64,000 bases of DNA from Urophycis tenuis (taxonomy: Eukaryota > Chordata > Actinopteri > Gadiformes > Phycidae). The stretch spans positions 9,531,619 through 9,595,618 of the forward strand of contig JAXIVH010000012.1 of the NCBI GenBank assembly GCA_036785325.1, given 5' to 3'. A model generated the notes under the pieces. The model did no database searches and had not been told where the DNA came from. It worked only from the letters and a program-made list of their open reading frames with translations. The first letter of the stretch is position 1. Each line of letters starts with the position of its first letter. This document shows positions 1-12,082 of the stretch, one piece after another. The position numbers and the translations under genes are program-made.

Positions 1-1356
1 GCGTCTTGCGGTGAATGTGCCGAGAGAGGGAAAGAGACAGAGCAAAAGACAGTGAGGGAAGCAGGGAGAGGCCACAGAAGAGCGAGAGAGAGCGAAAGAG
101 AGAGAGCGAGAGAGGAAACGGTAATGAATGACTGAAGGAGACCAAGGGAAGCAGAGAGAGAGAGAGAGAGGATAAACGCTTTGGAATCATACGAGTTAAA
201 ATGTTCCGCGCTCTTTGTTAGCTCAAGGGTTTGAGTTCCCGGCATGTCCTCTTCGCCCGGCAGAATGTGTGCCTCTCAGTGGAGTTTTTCATTAGGACGC
301 GGATCGCCCTGTGCTGGCTTGAAGAGGGCAGTTACGGGGTAACTGGGAAGGATGACTGCAATCTCCGTTGTGTTCTCCAATATAATCGATGATTAATACA
401 CCAGGGAATTGGAGCGGGTTTTTTTTTTTTCCGGCCCAGAAATAGTCATGCTGTTTTTCGTTCGGTGGACAAGCTAGAGTTAGATGTGAATGTCGACGTC
501 TAAGTGTGTGTAGGCTTCACCGAGCCAGGAGTTGGTTTTGTAATTTCGGGAGAGGCCCTTCCTATTGCTCTCATCGCCCACCAATCCTCCCTCGCCTCGC
601 TCTACCAACACGCGGGGGGGGGGGGGGGGGGGGGATGATGCAGCCCCGAGACGCCACTTCAAAGCCTTTCATTCAGGAACGCTGACTAGCTAGCTGCTAC
701 GAACACAACCACGCATTTACGTCTGTAATTGCCATCCCATGTCTTCGCAGCATAAAGGCCAGTCAGGAGGTAATCTTTGTAGGAACCCGTGGCTCAGTAA
801 TGCCAGCACTGCAGGAGTGAAACTCTGAGCATGGTGACTGTAGCGCTGCATTAAATATTAAAAAAAACATGGTTTTCGTCCAATATTTGTGCTGCATGCT
901 TGTAAGCAGCAGAACTTTATTCCTTGAATGAGATGCCAACGCCGCAAGAGTAAACTTTGAACACAGAGGTTGAAAACGGCAAGACTGCAAAAATAAACTT
1001 TGGTCATAAACCCATTTGTCGAACGTGCGTGCTGCATTTTATATGAGGCAGCAAAAACTGTATGCCTTCAATGTTAAGATCCCTTATCTGGAGGTTTTTT
1101 TTTATGTAGAATTTGGCTCTGGCTTTCACTTTTGGTAGTGTGGGCCAGTACAGCGAAGGGTAGGAATGGAAATGTCTTATCTTGCTGTCTCTCCCATTTT
1201 TTTTGCCATTGCAATGTAATGCCAGCCAGGTTACAGGTTTTTTCGTCTATGGTTAGTACCCACGCTGTGTCTCACTCAATGGTGTTTCCAGCTCGTTCAT
1301 GTGATTGGTCGAGAATGAGCCACCAGCTCATTAGATGAATAAAAGTTCTTGTCACT

Positions 1357-1408
1357 CAAAATTGCTAATTTGGCAATTCTGTCAAAATTGCTAATTTGGC
1401 AATTCTGT
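1357..1408. repeat. 26-bp perfect direct repeat, two copies
   Basis: Two identical 26-bp copies lie head to tail (1357-1382 and 1383-1408). The unit contains ATTGC and GCAAT as a small inverted repeat around TAATTT, so each copy is also a weak dyad. It is not a simple microsatellite. It could be a recent slippage duplication or a duplicated protein-binding site. Confidence 0.8.
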
Positions 1409-2143
1409 CAAACCTAAATATAAGCTAAGGTCGGACAATCCTTGATTGTAATAATATACTATTTGCGTGTAGTGATAGTTTACTTCCGCAGTTACAATAG
1501 ATGCTTTGATGTGCCCTTCAATGCAATGACTTGCATAAGCAAAACGCACAGACACTCACTGCACGTAAAGAAATGTGAACCTCTGCATACTGGATTTGGG
1601 ATGGAGGGTGGCCTTAGACAGCACAGCAGTTCCTTAAATACCGAACGGAGATGACGAAAGCCAATTAGCCACGGTGGCTGCCAAGACGAAAGGGAAGATT
1701 ATCCAATCAACCCATGATCAAAAACCAAAGCCGCAGACGCTCTGTCGACTCTAAATGGAGATCAGTAGGGTTGTGTGTGCTGTGCATCAGAAGCGTGAGA
1801 GACGTAAAGACAAGGAAGGTCTAACGTTTTGGACTGTTGAGAGAGAGAGAGAGAGAGAGAGAGTGAGAGAGAGAAAGGGGCAGAAGAAAGGTGAACTGAA
1901 AGGCGCTAAAGAGAAAACTATTGATTATTTAACATTGTGGTGTTTTCCGAAACGTAGTACTCCACCTGTGCCAGAAAACAAAGCCAGAAGAAAAAAAAGA
2001 GGAGGGCAAAACATTTGCTATTGATTTCAGAGCCGGATCTTGTCTCTGTGATATGATTAGCTGTTGTGTTGAACCCCACATTACCATGACAATGTAGCGC
2101 TGATGTTGGCGTGGGTGTGATGGTTGTTCTGTTCACCTGTTTG

Positions 2144-2149
<6 letters not shown>

Positions 2150-2193
<44 letters not shown>

Positions 2194-2215
2194 TGTGTCT
2201 GTGTGTGTGTGTGTG
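2150..2215. repeat. (GT)n microsatellite
   Basis: Near-perfect GT dinucleotide array with two GTCTGT interruptions near its right end, running into alternating GCGCGC. It explains the long Cys-Val and Thr-His open frames on both strands here. Confidence 0.95.
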
Positions 2216-3166
2216 CGCGCGCACACGCCCATCAGCATGTGGTGTGTTGCAGCATGATGTATCTGGGCCGGGCACCTGTCTCTGTGACTGTCAGGGGCGT
2301 TTTCTAATCTGACAGCTAATCTGCCCAGCGGAGCCACTGACAAACGACTGACATCACCAGACGCCCCCCCCCCCCCCCCCCCCCACACCTGCCCCCTCAC
2401 ACACACACACACACACACACACACCTCCCCCACACTCAACCCTGTCCCTCTCTTGCCTCAGCGTCTCCCTCGCCGACCATCAGGGCAAGACCGGCAGAGC
2501 TGCCAAACCAAACAAAAACGGCCAAGAAAATAGCAGCAGCCTGTATGCATTTGACCAAATTTTCTCAAAGCCCTCACCCTCGCCCTTGTTTTGAATACGC
2601 CTTTCGGGGGGGGGGGGGGGGGGGGGATCAACCGTGGATGCGGTAGAAATAGTTGCTCGCATGTCAGAGCGAGATATTTTGTTCACAGAGTGTGTTGAGG
2701 TTACGCTCCAGGAGTCACAACCCAGCGATGAAACACGTCCATACCAATAATCGCAGGACTCGACAAAGCGTGTTCATGTGCTGTCGAAAACACAAACAAA
2801 CAACGAAATGCTGCAAACATGGGGGGGGGGGTTAAACTCAATGGAGCATCAAGCCATTGAGGCATGAATTGACATTGAGACATCAGTTCAGACATCAGTT
2901 CAGTTGAGACTCATACACATGTTGATGTAATATCGTACGTCAGGGCACGTGCTACAGTATCGTCCGCGATGTCGCCTTCGACATTCAACACATCGACGAC
3001 CTCCCATGTCCCCGTGTCACAATGTTATGGCACATCATTAGACAGGATGCTCAGCTCTGAACGCAGCACAATGGCTGTCATACCACTGTAACATATGGAA
3101 TCAATCTACTGAACATGTTAACACGCGACATATAAACATGATCTTATCCTTTGAATATTCACACAC

Positions 3167-3202
<36 letters not shown>

Positions 3203-3659
3203 CAGGGCTGAGAAAGCCCCCCCAACCCACCTTTACTACAGAACCCCCCTCCCCCCTCCCTGTTGTATGAAGTATGAACGGGACCACGGGAGAACAAAAT
3301 AAATATTGATGCAGCCCATGAGCGAACCCTTGTAAACAGCCCTAGCGTGTGTGTGTGTGTGTGTGTGGGGGGGGGCTTCACCAGGGGCCGGGATAACAGT
3401 GCGAGCGGAATGGCGATCGCACGCCACCGCGCTCGCCACCGCGCTCGCCACCGCGCCCGGGCGCACAAACTGCAGGTTCATTTTCATAACTATTCTGATA
3501 GTGAAATCCCCCCCCCCGCCCCCCCCGCCCCCCTCCGATAATTATCATCATCATCATTTATCACTCGCTCGTTGGAAAACTTGTTTAGATCGTTTGTGTT
3601 TTGCCGGCTTGAAACCGCTGTGTGTGTGTGTGTGTTGGCCCGGCCGGGGGGGGGGGGCC

Positions 3660-3765
3660 AACGGACACCGCGGGGTTAACAATTATGAATATTAATGCTT
3701 GTGCAAGCGTGACTATGACCCTTAATAATTCACATTGCTTGGCCTCGTTTTGTTTCAAATGTGCT
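3660..3765. other. AT-rich candidate conserved non-coding element
   Basis: A non-repetitive block between a poly-G run and an interspersed repeat. It carries several homeodomain-type cores such as AATTATGAATATTAATG and TTAATAATTCACA. Composition and motif clustering are all that is seen; conservation is inferred. Confidence 0.25.
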
Positions 3766-3799
3766 TGCTCGTAGACAAACAAACAAACAGGCAGAAATA

Positions 3800-3995
3800 G
3801 TAATAATAATAATGATGCATTTTATTTAAAGGCGCCTTCCAAAGCCCTCAGGGACACCTTACGAGACATTTATAGACAACAACAACGGTACATCGAGCAG
3901 TAAAAACCAGGCCACAGCGGAATACTCTGTCAGTGTGTTTATGTGCCACTCGGAATAAGTGCGTTTTTCAGTCGTGATTTAAAGGTGGAGACAGA
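3800..3995. repeat. Interspersed repeat fragment (fish family, unnamed)
   Basis: An AAT-rich lead is followed by GCATTTTATTTAAAGGCGCC, then CAAAGCCCTCAGGGACACC and GTCGTGATTTAAAGGTGGAG. I recognise this order of blocks from dispersed repeats common in fish intergenic DNA, but cannot name the family. No open frame is present. Confidence 0.5.
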
Positions 3996-4771
3996 AGTCC
4001 AGCAGAAGTGCAGCAGATCGGCTAAAAGCTCTTGACCCCACATGGACGTGCAGAGAGACAAACAGACCTAGGCCTATTGTATTACTCCTCTGGTTTCTAT
4101 ACGTATATATATACAGCATATTCAGTGTATACTGGGATGCATTGCAGTACAATCCAACAGATGCCCCCGTGCGGCAATAACTCCATAACCGCGTCGCCTC
4201 CCTGACTTGACGTCTGCTAACAGCCACGGCGTATCGCCAGGAGTGCAGCACTGAGCACTTGTTTATGAACTGTGTTATTAATTCTGAACACCGCGCTACC
4301 CCCCCCCCCCCCCCCCCCCACCCCGCGGTCGTCTGGACAGGGCCGATGGGGGGGCTGGCGGGTGGTGTGAGGCGCGGTGGGCTCTGAGAGGATGTAGACG
4401 TGGCGCTCAGGCCGGGACGCTCGGCCCGTGGCGTGGACTGCTGCGTCACCGCCGCCACGGCGTGTCGTTTGAGCGCTAAGCAGCTGCCCAGGCGGACGCC
4501 GTTCATCCATCAGCTCACTGAGGTTACCCAGGGCCTCGCTCTCGCTCTCACTCTCGTGCTCTCTCGCTCGCTCTCTGTCTCTCTCTCTCTCCCTCCCTCT
4601 GTATCTCTCTCTCTCTCTCTCTCTGTCGCTCTCTGTCTCTTTCTCTCTCTCCTTCTCTCTGTATATCTCGCTCTCTCTCTCTCTCTCTCTCGCGCTCTCT
4701 TTCGCTCTCTCTCTCTCTCTCGCTCTCGCTCTCTCTTTCGCTATCTGTCTCTCTCTCTCTCCCTCTCTTTA

Positions 4772-4807
<36 letters not shown>

Positions 4808-5097
4808 CCTCTCTCTGTATCTCTCTCTATCTCTGCTTTTCTCTGGTTCTCGCTAGCTCTTTGTTTTCCACACTCTGCTTTGCTCTCGTTTTATTTATTC
4901 TGCTTTCTTTCTCTCTCTCTCTTTTCCTTTTGTGCCATTTCTCTCACTCCCTCTCGCTCTCTTCCTCTCGCCCTCTCCTCTGTAAAGGCTCCTCATTCAT
5001 TTTCTTCTTGTTCCAGAGTGCAGGGCACTGTCATCTTCTGCATAAACACTGTGGCGCCAGCAGAAACCAGCCTATCGGCTATCTGATATAATGAGGT

Positions 5098-5128
<31 letters not shown>

Positions 5129-5345
5129 CGGTGATGGACCGGCAGGAAGGCTTGCCGGTGTACGGTGTGAACGGCTGGGTGGCTGGGTGACTGGTTGACT
5201 GGGCGACTGACTGGTTGACTGGATTGAACACAGACCATTACATCTCGAGAGCTAACGGTTAGCCGGGACGGCGCCTTGAGGCCCACGCGAGCCTTTTTGG
5301 GCGGAAAAGCGTTCGTTTGGCGCCGCCGCCGCCACCCGCCGCCAC
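3996..5345. repeat. CT-rich and CTGG simple-repeat tract
   Basis: A poly-C run (about 4301-4320) is followed from about 4537 to 4985 by (CT)n interrupted by GT and GC steps. Then (GGCT)n lies at 5098-5127 and a degenerate CTGGTTGACTGG-type array at 5170-5222. No exon is recognised; the 228-residue Leu/Ser open frame here is a translation of the CT tract. Confidence 0.85.
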
Positions 5346-5359
5346 CACCGTCTATAGAG

Positions 5360-5600
5360 GGAGCCCCTCTTTTAATGAGCTATCTCTACTGATCTATCCC
5401 CACGCCATGGCTTCTCCCTTCAGATTGGTTATCATCATTTGCATATGTGGCGTGAATATACAGGCAAATGAAGCAGGAGAATTAGAAGATGCGCGGAGAG
5501 CCAAAGTGGTTCCAGGTGGTGCACTGTGGTTTTAACAAGGATGGGATAATTGGATGTATTATGAAATCATAAAAGATTCATTATAGCCGCTACCCAGGAA
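5360..5600. other. Candidate conserved non-coding element with octamer
   Basis: Unique-looking sequence embedded in repeats. It has an octamer ATTTGCAT (5437-5444), a site of the kind bound by POU factors, with AATGAGC, ATTGGTTATC and GGATAATTGGATG-type sites nearby. It is a candidate enhancer on composition only. Confidence 0.3.
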
Positions 5601-7900
5601 ATGGGATGAGGGAGAGGGGGGGAGGGAGAGGGCGAGGGAGATACGTGCGTATTTTCAGTTCCCTCGCAACGTGGACGGGAAATATCTGGTGAGATCGCAC
5701 AGATCCTAACTCAAACAGAAGAACAGGCTGGCAGGTTTTGAGTTAAATCTTGGCCAGGTTAACCTATGCTTTGTGATGAGTATGATGCCACTCACTGCGT
5801 GTGTGAGACGCTGTTATCCCAGGCAGACAGCAGTAGATAGGACAGGACAGGCATGATGGATGCCCGCAGGTAGGCTGCGGACATTGCAGGCCAGCCAGCC
5901 CGGAACGGGTTTCAGTTTGACACCTCAAATATCCTGTCCAGATCTTGAGGATAGTTTGTTGACTTTTTTGTTTTAGTTGTGACTTTAGCCCGAACTAACA
6001 CCTGAGATATGTGCCTTTTTTTGTCTTTGTTGGATGTCCTGCTGACTTTCGCAGCAGCAAATATTTACTTACTTAAGACTTTGTCTCGGCCCGAGAGTGA
6101 TGGGGCTATCCGTGTCATCGTTGACCTAATTTACCTGTCAAACATGGTCAGCGAGTATGACAGCTGAGTTCCTGTTGTTGCTGAAAGCTCTAAAACCGCA
6201 TGTTGCAAAGACAGGCTTTATCGTTTTCAGAAGCTACGAAGCTTGCTACGTTGGCGTTGTTAGCTCACGTTAAATATACAAAGGAACCGAAACACTAGCT
6301 TCCCTGTAATGGATTTGTCACGATAAATATTAACGCTAAAGTTACGACCGAGGCTTTGCCACTAATGGCCTCAGTTGCTGTCAAATCGCCAAAGCGTTTG
6401 TGTGTTTGATGCCCTCGTTGTCCCAGAACAAGCCAAGCCCCCCCCCCCCCCCCGACATCAAACTCAACTCCAACCAAATATCTACAGATGCGCGCATTGT
6501 GAAAAATGCATGAAAGCTAATTAAGTGCCATCGTTATAATGGGCGCGGGCTATGTTCATCACTCGGTAGACTCGCCTGCATATTAATCACGGACGCTAAT
6601 TGCGTCTTCCTTATAGCTGTGAGCCCATAAAGCCCCGTTTATAGATGAGAAAAGACAACGTGTGCATCGCCTCCCTTAAATCAAGCCCTGGCACGGCGCG
6701 TTGAGAGGCCGCTGATGAGGGCTGCACCTCGGGGCTGTTTCCATAGAGACAGACGCTCATGTTCCTGCTGACTGCGGCCCGTGTCCCCCGATGGCCTTTA
6801 TGATGCATCAAGGGGCAGGGAAATTAGAAAGTTTCAGAGCCCCCATCCAATCTTGTGGAGCGTCTCCGGCACACACCGCAGAAAACAGCGAAGAGGCTTT
6901 GTGTTGACGGAGCAGAAATAATGAATCGGTCGTTATTTTTATTTGATTTTTTTTTAATGGTACTGACACAAGTCAAGTCACGCCCACCGTGTGTGCGGTA
7001 GCTTTGCCACGGGGGCTGTGGGCCGGCAGAATGTTCCTGAATCGGTCGGAGCTTCCGAATCGACGGCTTGGCCTGACATCGGGGCGTCGACGCGGGTTCT
7101 ATGACAAACATGGCGCCGGGTGATACTGACCGACCCGGGCTCGGCAGGGTCGCGTCAGAGCCCCGCCCCCCCCCCCCCCCCCCCCCCGCCCGCGTCTGTT
7201 CGATCCGTGGCCCGTATAGCCCCTGCGAACCCGCGCCGCCTCCCGTGACTCTCTTGTGTATCTTCACAAGGGGAACGCCGCCTTTCATCACGTCTAATCG
7301 AACCCACGTTCCACGACGGAGAGGAGGAGGAGGGGGGGGGAAGGGGCGGGGCGGGGGTCCGCCGCGTTATAAATAATGCATTTCCTCCGCCAATACCCAA
7401 GGGCGTTTGCAAAAACAAAAACAAAAACAAACAAAAAAAAAGACAAAAAAGGTCAGAGGGAGTTTATACAGCAATAAGAGGCAGATGGAGGACAACAACA
7501 TCAACAGCAACAACAACGACGACAACAACAACAACAAAAAAAAGTGCGCGCGAGAGTGAATTATTGAAAGGGTAATCGACAATGTCGCCTGCTGAAGGAC
7601 GATCCCGAGTTAATTCGCTTTCCTCGCCGCTCCTTCGAGGGGGCGCAGCGGCGTTTGATTTAGCTTTAGCCCCCGTGCCGCCAACTTTGTTTTTTTTGGC
7701 GTGCGCTGTGTGTGTGTGTGTGTCTGTCTGTCTGTCTGCCCCGGGCCCGGGCGCAGGGTGGACATGCTCGGTTGCTCTGGGTAAATAGCTAAGAGCCTCC
7801 CGGTGACCCCTGCGAGGGGGTGGGGGGGGCGGGGGGCGGGCGGGGCAGGCGGGGCGGGGCCGGGGTGGCGAGCGGGGTAATTGAACATGAGCCCCCGCAG
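5601..7900. other. Non-coding DNA with poly-C/poly-G and A-rich tracts
   Basis: No exon is recognised. Mixed unique sequence contains poly-C (6439-6453, 7164-7187), poly-G (7332-7340), A-rich and CAA-rich DNA (7410-7545), (GT)n/(CTGT)n (7709-7738) and GGGGCGG-rich DNA (7800-7875). A candidate regulatory block at 6480-6640 is listed separately. Confidence 0.6.
6480..6640. other. Candidate conserved non-coding element
   Basis: Unique AT-rich block with TAATTA (6518-6523), GCATATTAATCAC and GCTAATTGCG motifs, free of simple repeats. Homeodomain-type cores cluster within about 100 bp. This is inference from motif density only. Confidence 0.3.
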
Positions 7901-7985
7901 CCAACAAGCAAAGTTATCAAACAAAGCAGCGCGCTGACGCCATCGCAGCTCCCCGACGCCATGAATAATTAAAGGTTCCTCTCAC
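7870..7985. other. Candidate conserved non-coding element
   Basis: Short unique block beside GC-rich repeats with GGTAATTGAACATGAG, AAAGTTATCAAACAAAG (a TCF/LEF-like core) and ATGAATAATTAAAGG. No coding potential is seen. Confidence 0.25.
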
Positions 7986-8627
7986 CCGTGCTTTTCTTGC
8001 GGTGGGGGTGGGGGCTGGGGGGGGGGGGGGGTGAAGGCCTTCGTGTCGTGATGACAGAGGCGCGGTGTTTAGATATTTTTTGCAGACAAAAAACGTCCGC
8101 CAACCTTGTTTGATGGGAACAAATGCATGCAAATGAGTGTTGGAACAGACGTGTGTGTGTGTGTGTGTGCGCACGTCCCTGTTGGCGCGGCGCGGCGAGT
8201 GAGGAAACGCAAACACATCAAACACCCTTTTGTGGGTGTCATTGTTTGTGTGTGTGGGTGTGTTTGTGTGTGTGTGTGGGTGTGTGTGTGGGTGTGTTTG
8301 TGTGTGTCTCTTTCTCTCTCTGTGGCTGTATGTGTCATTGTATGTGTTATATGTGTTTGTTTGTTTACAAGCATACATGTACATCTACAGTATGTATGTG
8401 TTTTTGGGAGTGTGTGTGTGTGTGTGTGTGAGTGTGTCCGTGCTTGTATGACTGCATGAACTTTATGTTTTTATGGAAATGAGTTCCTGCATGTGTCCAA
8501 GTTCACATTCAAATTAATTGTCTCATGTGTCAGCAGCAGTCGTGTGTGTGTGTGTTTGTATGTGTGTATGTGTGTGTGTGTACAGTATGTTTGTGCATGT
8601 ATACATATACTTGTGTGTGTGTGTGTT

Positions 8628-8676
<49 letters not shown>

Positions 8677-9630
8677 GTGCGTGCGTGCGCGCGCGTGTGT
8701 GTGTGCGTATGTGTGTGTGTGTGTGTGTGTGTGTGAAGCCTGCTGTGTATCTACGTGTGTGTGTGCGCCCCCGTGGCTGACTCTTCCTGTCCCATCGGCC
8801 CCCAGTAGCTGCAGCGCGGTGCGGGGGGATCCCAGACACATGTCAGCCCCCTCCGCGCTCCTTTTTACAAGGCCTCGCCAGCCCAGGGTCTCTTCCCAGC
8901 GTGAGCTCAAAGGCACGGCGGCAGCTCCCGCCCCCCCACCCCCCACCTCGTCGCTCGTCGACCTGTCACTCCATAGCGCGCCCCCCACCACCCTCCCATA
9001 GAGACGCTCGCAGTATTTCACCTCGGTGCTTTATACCCCCCTCCCCCCCCCCCCACCCGACCACGTCGCCCCGTGAACAGATTAAAGAGCCCCCGGAGAT
9101 TTAGTGTGAACCATGGATAAGGGGGACTGCGGGGGTGGGGTCTGTTTATCGTTTGACTCGCATGCATGCTGGTCTTGACAATGGTCCGTGCTGTATCTGG
9201 CCATGTAAAAGAGCAGCTGGGTGCGTTCACTCAAGACCACACAACAGCAGCAGCATCAGCAGCAGCACCACGACCGGATTGGGTGAGGGTGGGGGGGTGA
9301 GGGTGGGGTTGTGAGGGTGGGGGTGGGGGGTGAGGGTGGGGGGTGGGGGGGGTGGGGGGTGGGAATCTTGGCTGAGAGGGATGCAGGGATTTTAAAACCT
9401 GCATCTATGGTGTGAGGCGGCACACTTTTGCTGAAAATGGTTTTACATTGTGTCGCGGCTTGCGGCATAGCAAAAAATAGCAAAAAAAATAAGGGACCGG
9501 TTTAAAATCCCCAATGTCCGCGGTCTACCCCTTGGTGTCGTGGTGCCAGACACCTGACATGGAAGTTCTGTCCTCACATCCTGTTGCTGAATGCGCCGCC
9601 TGGGGATCAAAGTGTCTGCCAGATTACGGT
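7986..9630. repeat. (GT)n-rich complex repeat region
   Basis: Extended GT/GTTT/GTAT arrays (about 8148-8170, 8243-8310, 8410-8435, 8535-8760) are separated by short unique stretches, with C-rich DNA at 8930-9060 and GGGGTGAGGGT-type repeats at 9280-9362. All long open frames are Cys-Val or His-Thr repeat translations. No exon is recognised. Confidence 0.9.
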
Positions 9631-10060
9631 ACTAAACAGCGCATCATCGTCAGCATGCATCCCAACGCTCTTGTTTATCGTTTACTCTCCTCGTTACTTA
9701 CCGCGTTTGATGTAAAACAGCGTAAGATAACGCCATTCATCATTACCGTGAGCCAGTTCAAATTAAGCAAATATAATTGATATGCCGACTGCTTTCTCAA
9801 ACAACGGTGTCCTTTTATCACCCCTCACCTGACGGGGATAATGAAACAATGCTGCGTGTATAATCTATAATAAATTACTCCAAAAAAAGTGTTCAGCCAA
9901 GTAGATTTTAAACCACCACCGCACCGCATCTCTTGGCCTGAACCATGGCAACTTCATAAAGCTAATTGGATTTTGCACAGCAAAGGGCAGGATGGCAGGG
10001 TGATTAACTGGGCTTATTCCTGGCTAGCCAACTAACACTAATAATTAATACAAACATGAC
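9631..10060. other. Candidate conserved non-coding block
   Basis: About 430 bp of unique AT-rich sequence. It includes GCATGCATCC, TCAAATTAAGCAAATATAATTG, GCTAATTGGATTTTGCAC and CACTAATAATTAATAC motifs. There are no simple repeats and no credible open frame, which sets it apart from its microsatellite-rich surroundings. Confidence 0.3.
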
Positions 10061-12080
10061 TATCTCTATACCCTTCTCTCTCTCTCTGACTCTCATCTTA
10101 TCTCATATTGGATGATGCAGGCACACACGTCTCGCTGAATTCCTCGTGAGCGGTGATCAACAGAAACACAAAAGACGTCCAAACAACAAACACATTTTGC
10201 TGTACCTTGAGTCTGCGCCAGCGAGTTGCTTGCTGTCCATTTCTTTTTCTTTTTTTTTTTTTTAAAGAAAAACCCAAAGGCAGCTTCAGCTTCGGCGACG
10301 ACGACTGCAATCTCAGAAGTGACGTTGACGCCAAAAAGGGGGCTTTTGTGAGCAACAGTGGAGGTGACGTTTGGGAAAATGTTGTCATCGACGCCACGAA
10401 AAACATCACAGTGCGAGGAGATCTTTTTTTTTTTCTTCCTCTGTGGGCGCTTTTGTTTTTTTTTTTGTAGTTTTTTTATTTTTTGTGGCCTCTTACGAAA
10501 CAATATGTTGTTGTGTGTCTGTGCCTGGAATACGATACGAAATGCAGCAGGCTCCCATTACCACTGTAAATGCACTTTCCTCTCTCTCTCTCTCTCTCTC
10601 TATCATCCTCGCCCTCTCTCTCCCTCCCTCTCCCTCCCTCTCCCTCCCTCTCTCTCCCGTAATTGTGTCCACACTGCTGCTCCCATGCTTGCGCTGCAAA
10701 TCATCCGGGCTAAGCTATTAGACGCCGTATTGTATGGCTGCGACATTTATGGTTCATAAACATTGTCTCTGTTTCACACAATGATAATCATTAAACGCGG
10801 TGGGAAAAAAAAAAAACTGAGTGTCAAAACACATTTTCTTACCGCAGAGCCGCTGCGTCGCCGCGAAGCCGCGCCGACAAATCTGCGTGGAGCGTCTCGC
10901 TGTAACGTGTCAACGTATTGCCTTGACGGGTTGCCACGACGACTCGGGTTTAGAGGCTGTCAAGCAACAGCCCCGCGCTCTTTAAGTAACTATTTAATTA
11001 GGCCGTAAGTGCGCCTTATGGAATTTAGTCGGCGCCTGATGCAAATGTCTTGGCGGCGTCATGAAAGCAATTCGCCTCCGCCTCTGACACGGAATATTCT
11101 ACACGATTAATGTCCTTATTCTGCACAACGTGCGTGGAATCGCGATGCTGTTTACACAGCGTGTGATGCGTTTTTTTTCTATTTGTACTGCTGCATGTAT
11201 ATATATAAATATATATATATATACTGTATGTATATATAGCACGTATCATCATCACCAAGATAAGTGGTTGCCATTTTATGAAGGAATTTGCGTGAGCCTT
11301 TCAAATAGTGTAATCAAACACGCATCTCGCACGTCGTCCTCACAGGGTTCATTTGTAGTGTATTGATTGGTTCCCCCGCCCCCCCCACCCCCACGCTGTC
11401 TATTACACTGAAATGAGGGCTGTTGATTGGAAGAGAGAGACTCACCCTTGGCTTTGAGTGGCGGCCTACACGCGAGGTGGTGATGAACGACAGCGGCAGG
11501 TGAAAGACACCGGGACCGCATCACACGGGGGACCTTCTCGCTCCCTCGACCCCTCGAGATCTGCCTGATTCGATTCGGAACGAAGGTGCAGCCGAACTCC
11601 AGAACCCCGTCGCCCTCTTTAGGACGAGAAGCCATTGTCGTTCAAAAGTCATTCTAAAAAGCGACGACCGACCGGAACAAAGGCCAGGACAAATCCAGGG
11701 TGCGCGCCCCCCGATTATTACCGCCTGACGAATGGCGAAGCCTCACGGCAACAGCTCTTCCCTCGTTCGGTCGTTTTCTCTTGTCCCTGGTTCTCGCCGT
11801 GCTGTGAGAACCAGGGCAGAGTCCCCCCTGGTCGCCCCACCCCTGCACTCCAGAGACACAACCTTGTTGCTGAACCGTAATAACGGGAAGCCTGGAGTCC
11901 TGTAACAACAAGCTTCGGGGGCCAATCGAAGAAAAAGAAAAGGACTTGAACTCTGACTCCTCTGAATGTGGCTGCTACCCCCCCCCCCCCCCCCCCCCCC
12001 CCCCATCGGTTTAAAGCGCTCCGCCAAGGCTGGAGCGAAAACACACTCCAACCCCAGCCATTCATCGTACATACTGATGA
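10061..12080. other. Non-coding DNA, mixed unique and simple repeats
   Basis: Contains poly-T/poly-A tracts (10247-10267, 10425-10475, 10805-10818), (CT)n and CCCTCT repeats (10579-10656), a TATATA stretch (11197-11237) and poly-C (about 11980-12004). A unique block at 10975-11115 is listed separately. No exon is recognised. Confidence 0.6.
10975..11115. other. Candidate conserved non-coding element with octamer
   Basis: Unique block with AACTATTTAATTAGGC and a perfect octamer ATGCAAAT (11039-11046), without simple repeats. A POU/homeodomain enhancer is possible; only the motifs are seen. Confidence 0.3.
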
Positions 12081-12082
12081 GG

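Larger units (their letters stand above)
1..3780. other. Non-coding DNA, probably auts2 intron
   Basis: No exon is recognised. The stretch holds GA-rich DNA (20-175, 1838-1875), poly-G (about 612-634 and 2607-2626), a 26-bp direct repeat (1357-1408), a (GT)n array (2150-2215), poly-C (2363-2383), (CA)n (2397-2424, 3163-3201) and (GT)n running into poly-G (3343-3376). At 3418-3460 there is a short GC-rich tandem of a 12-bp unit like CGCTCGCCACCG. Open frames here are translations of repeats. Assignment to an auts2 intron is inferred from auts2 lying downstream on the + strand. Confidence 0.6.

Noticed and set aside
4400..5086. A 228-residue Leu/Ser-rich open frame
   Set aside because: It is a translation of the CT microsatellite with no domain or splice context.
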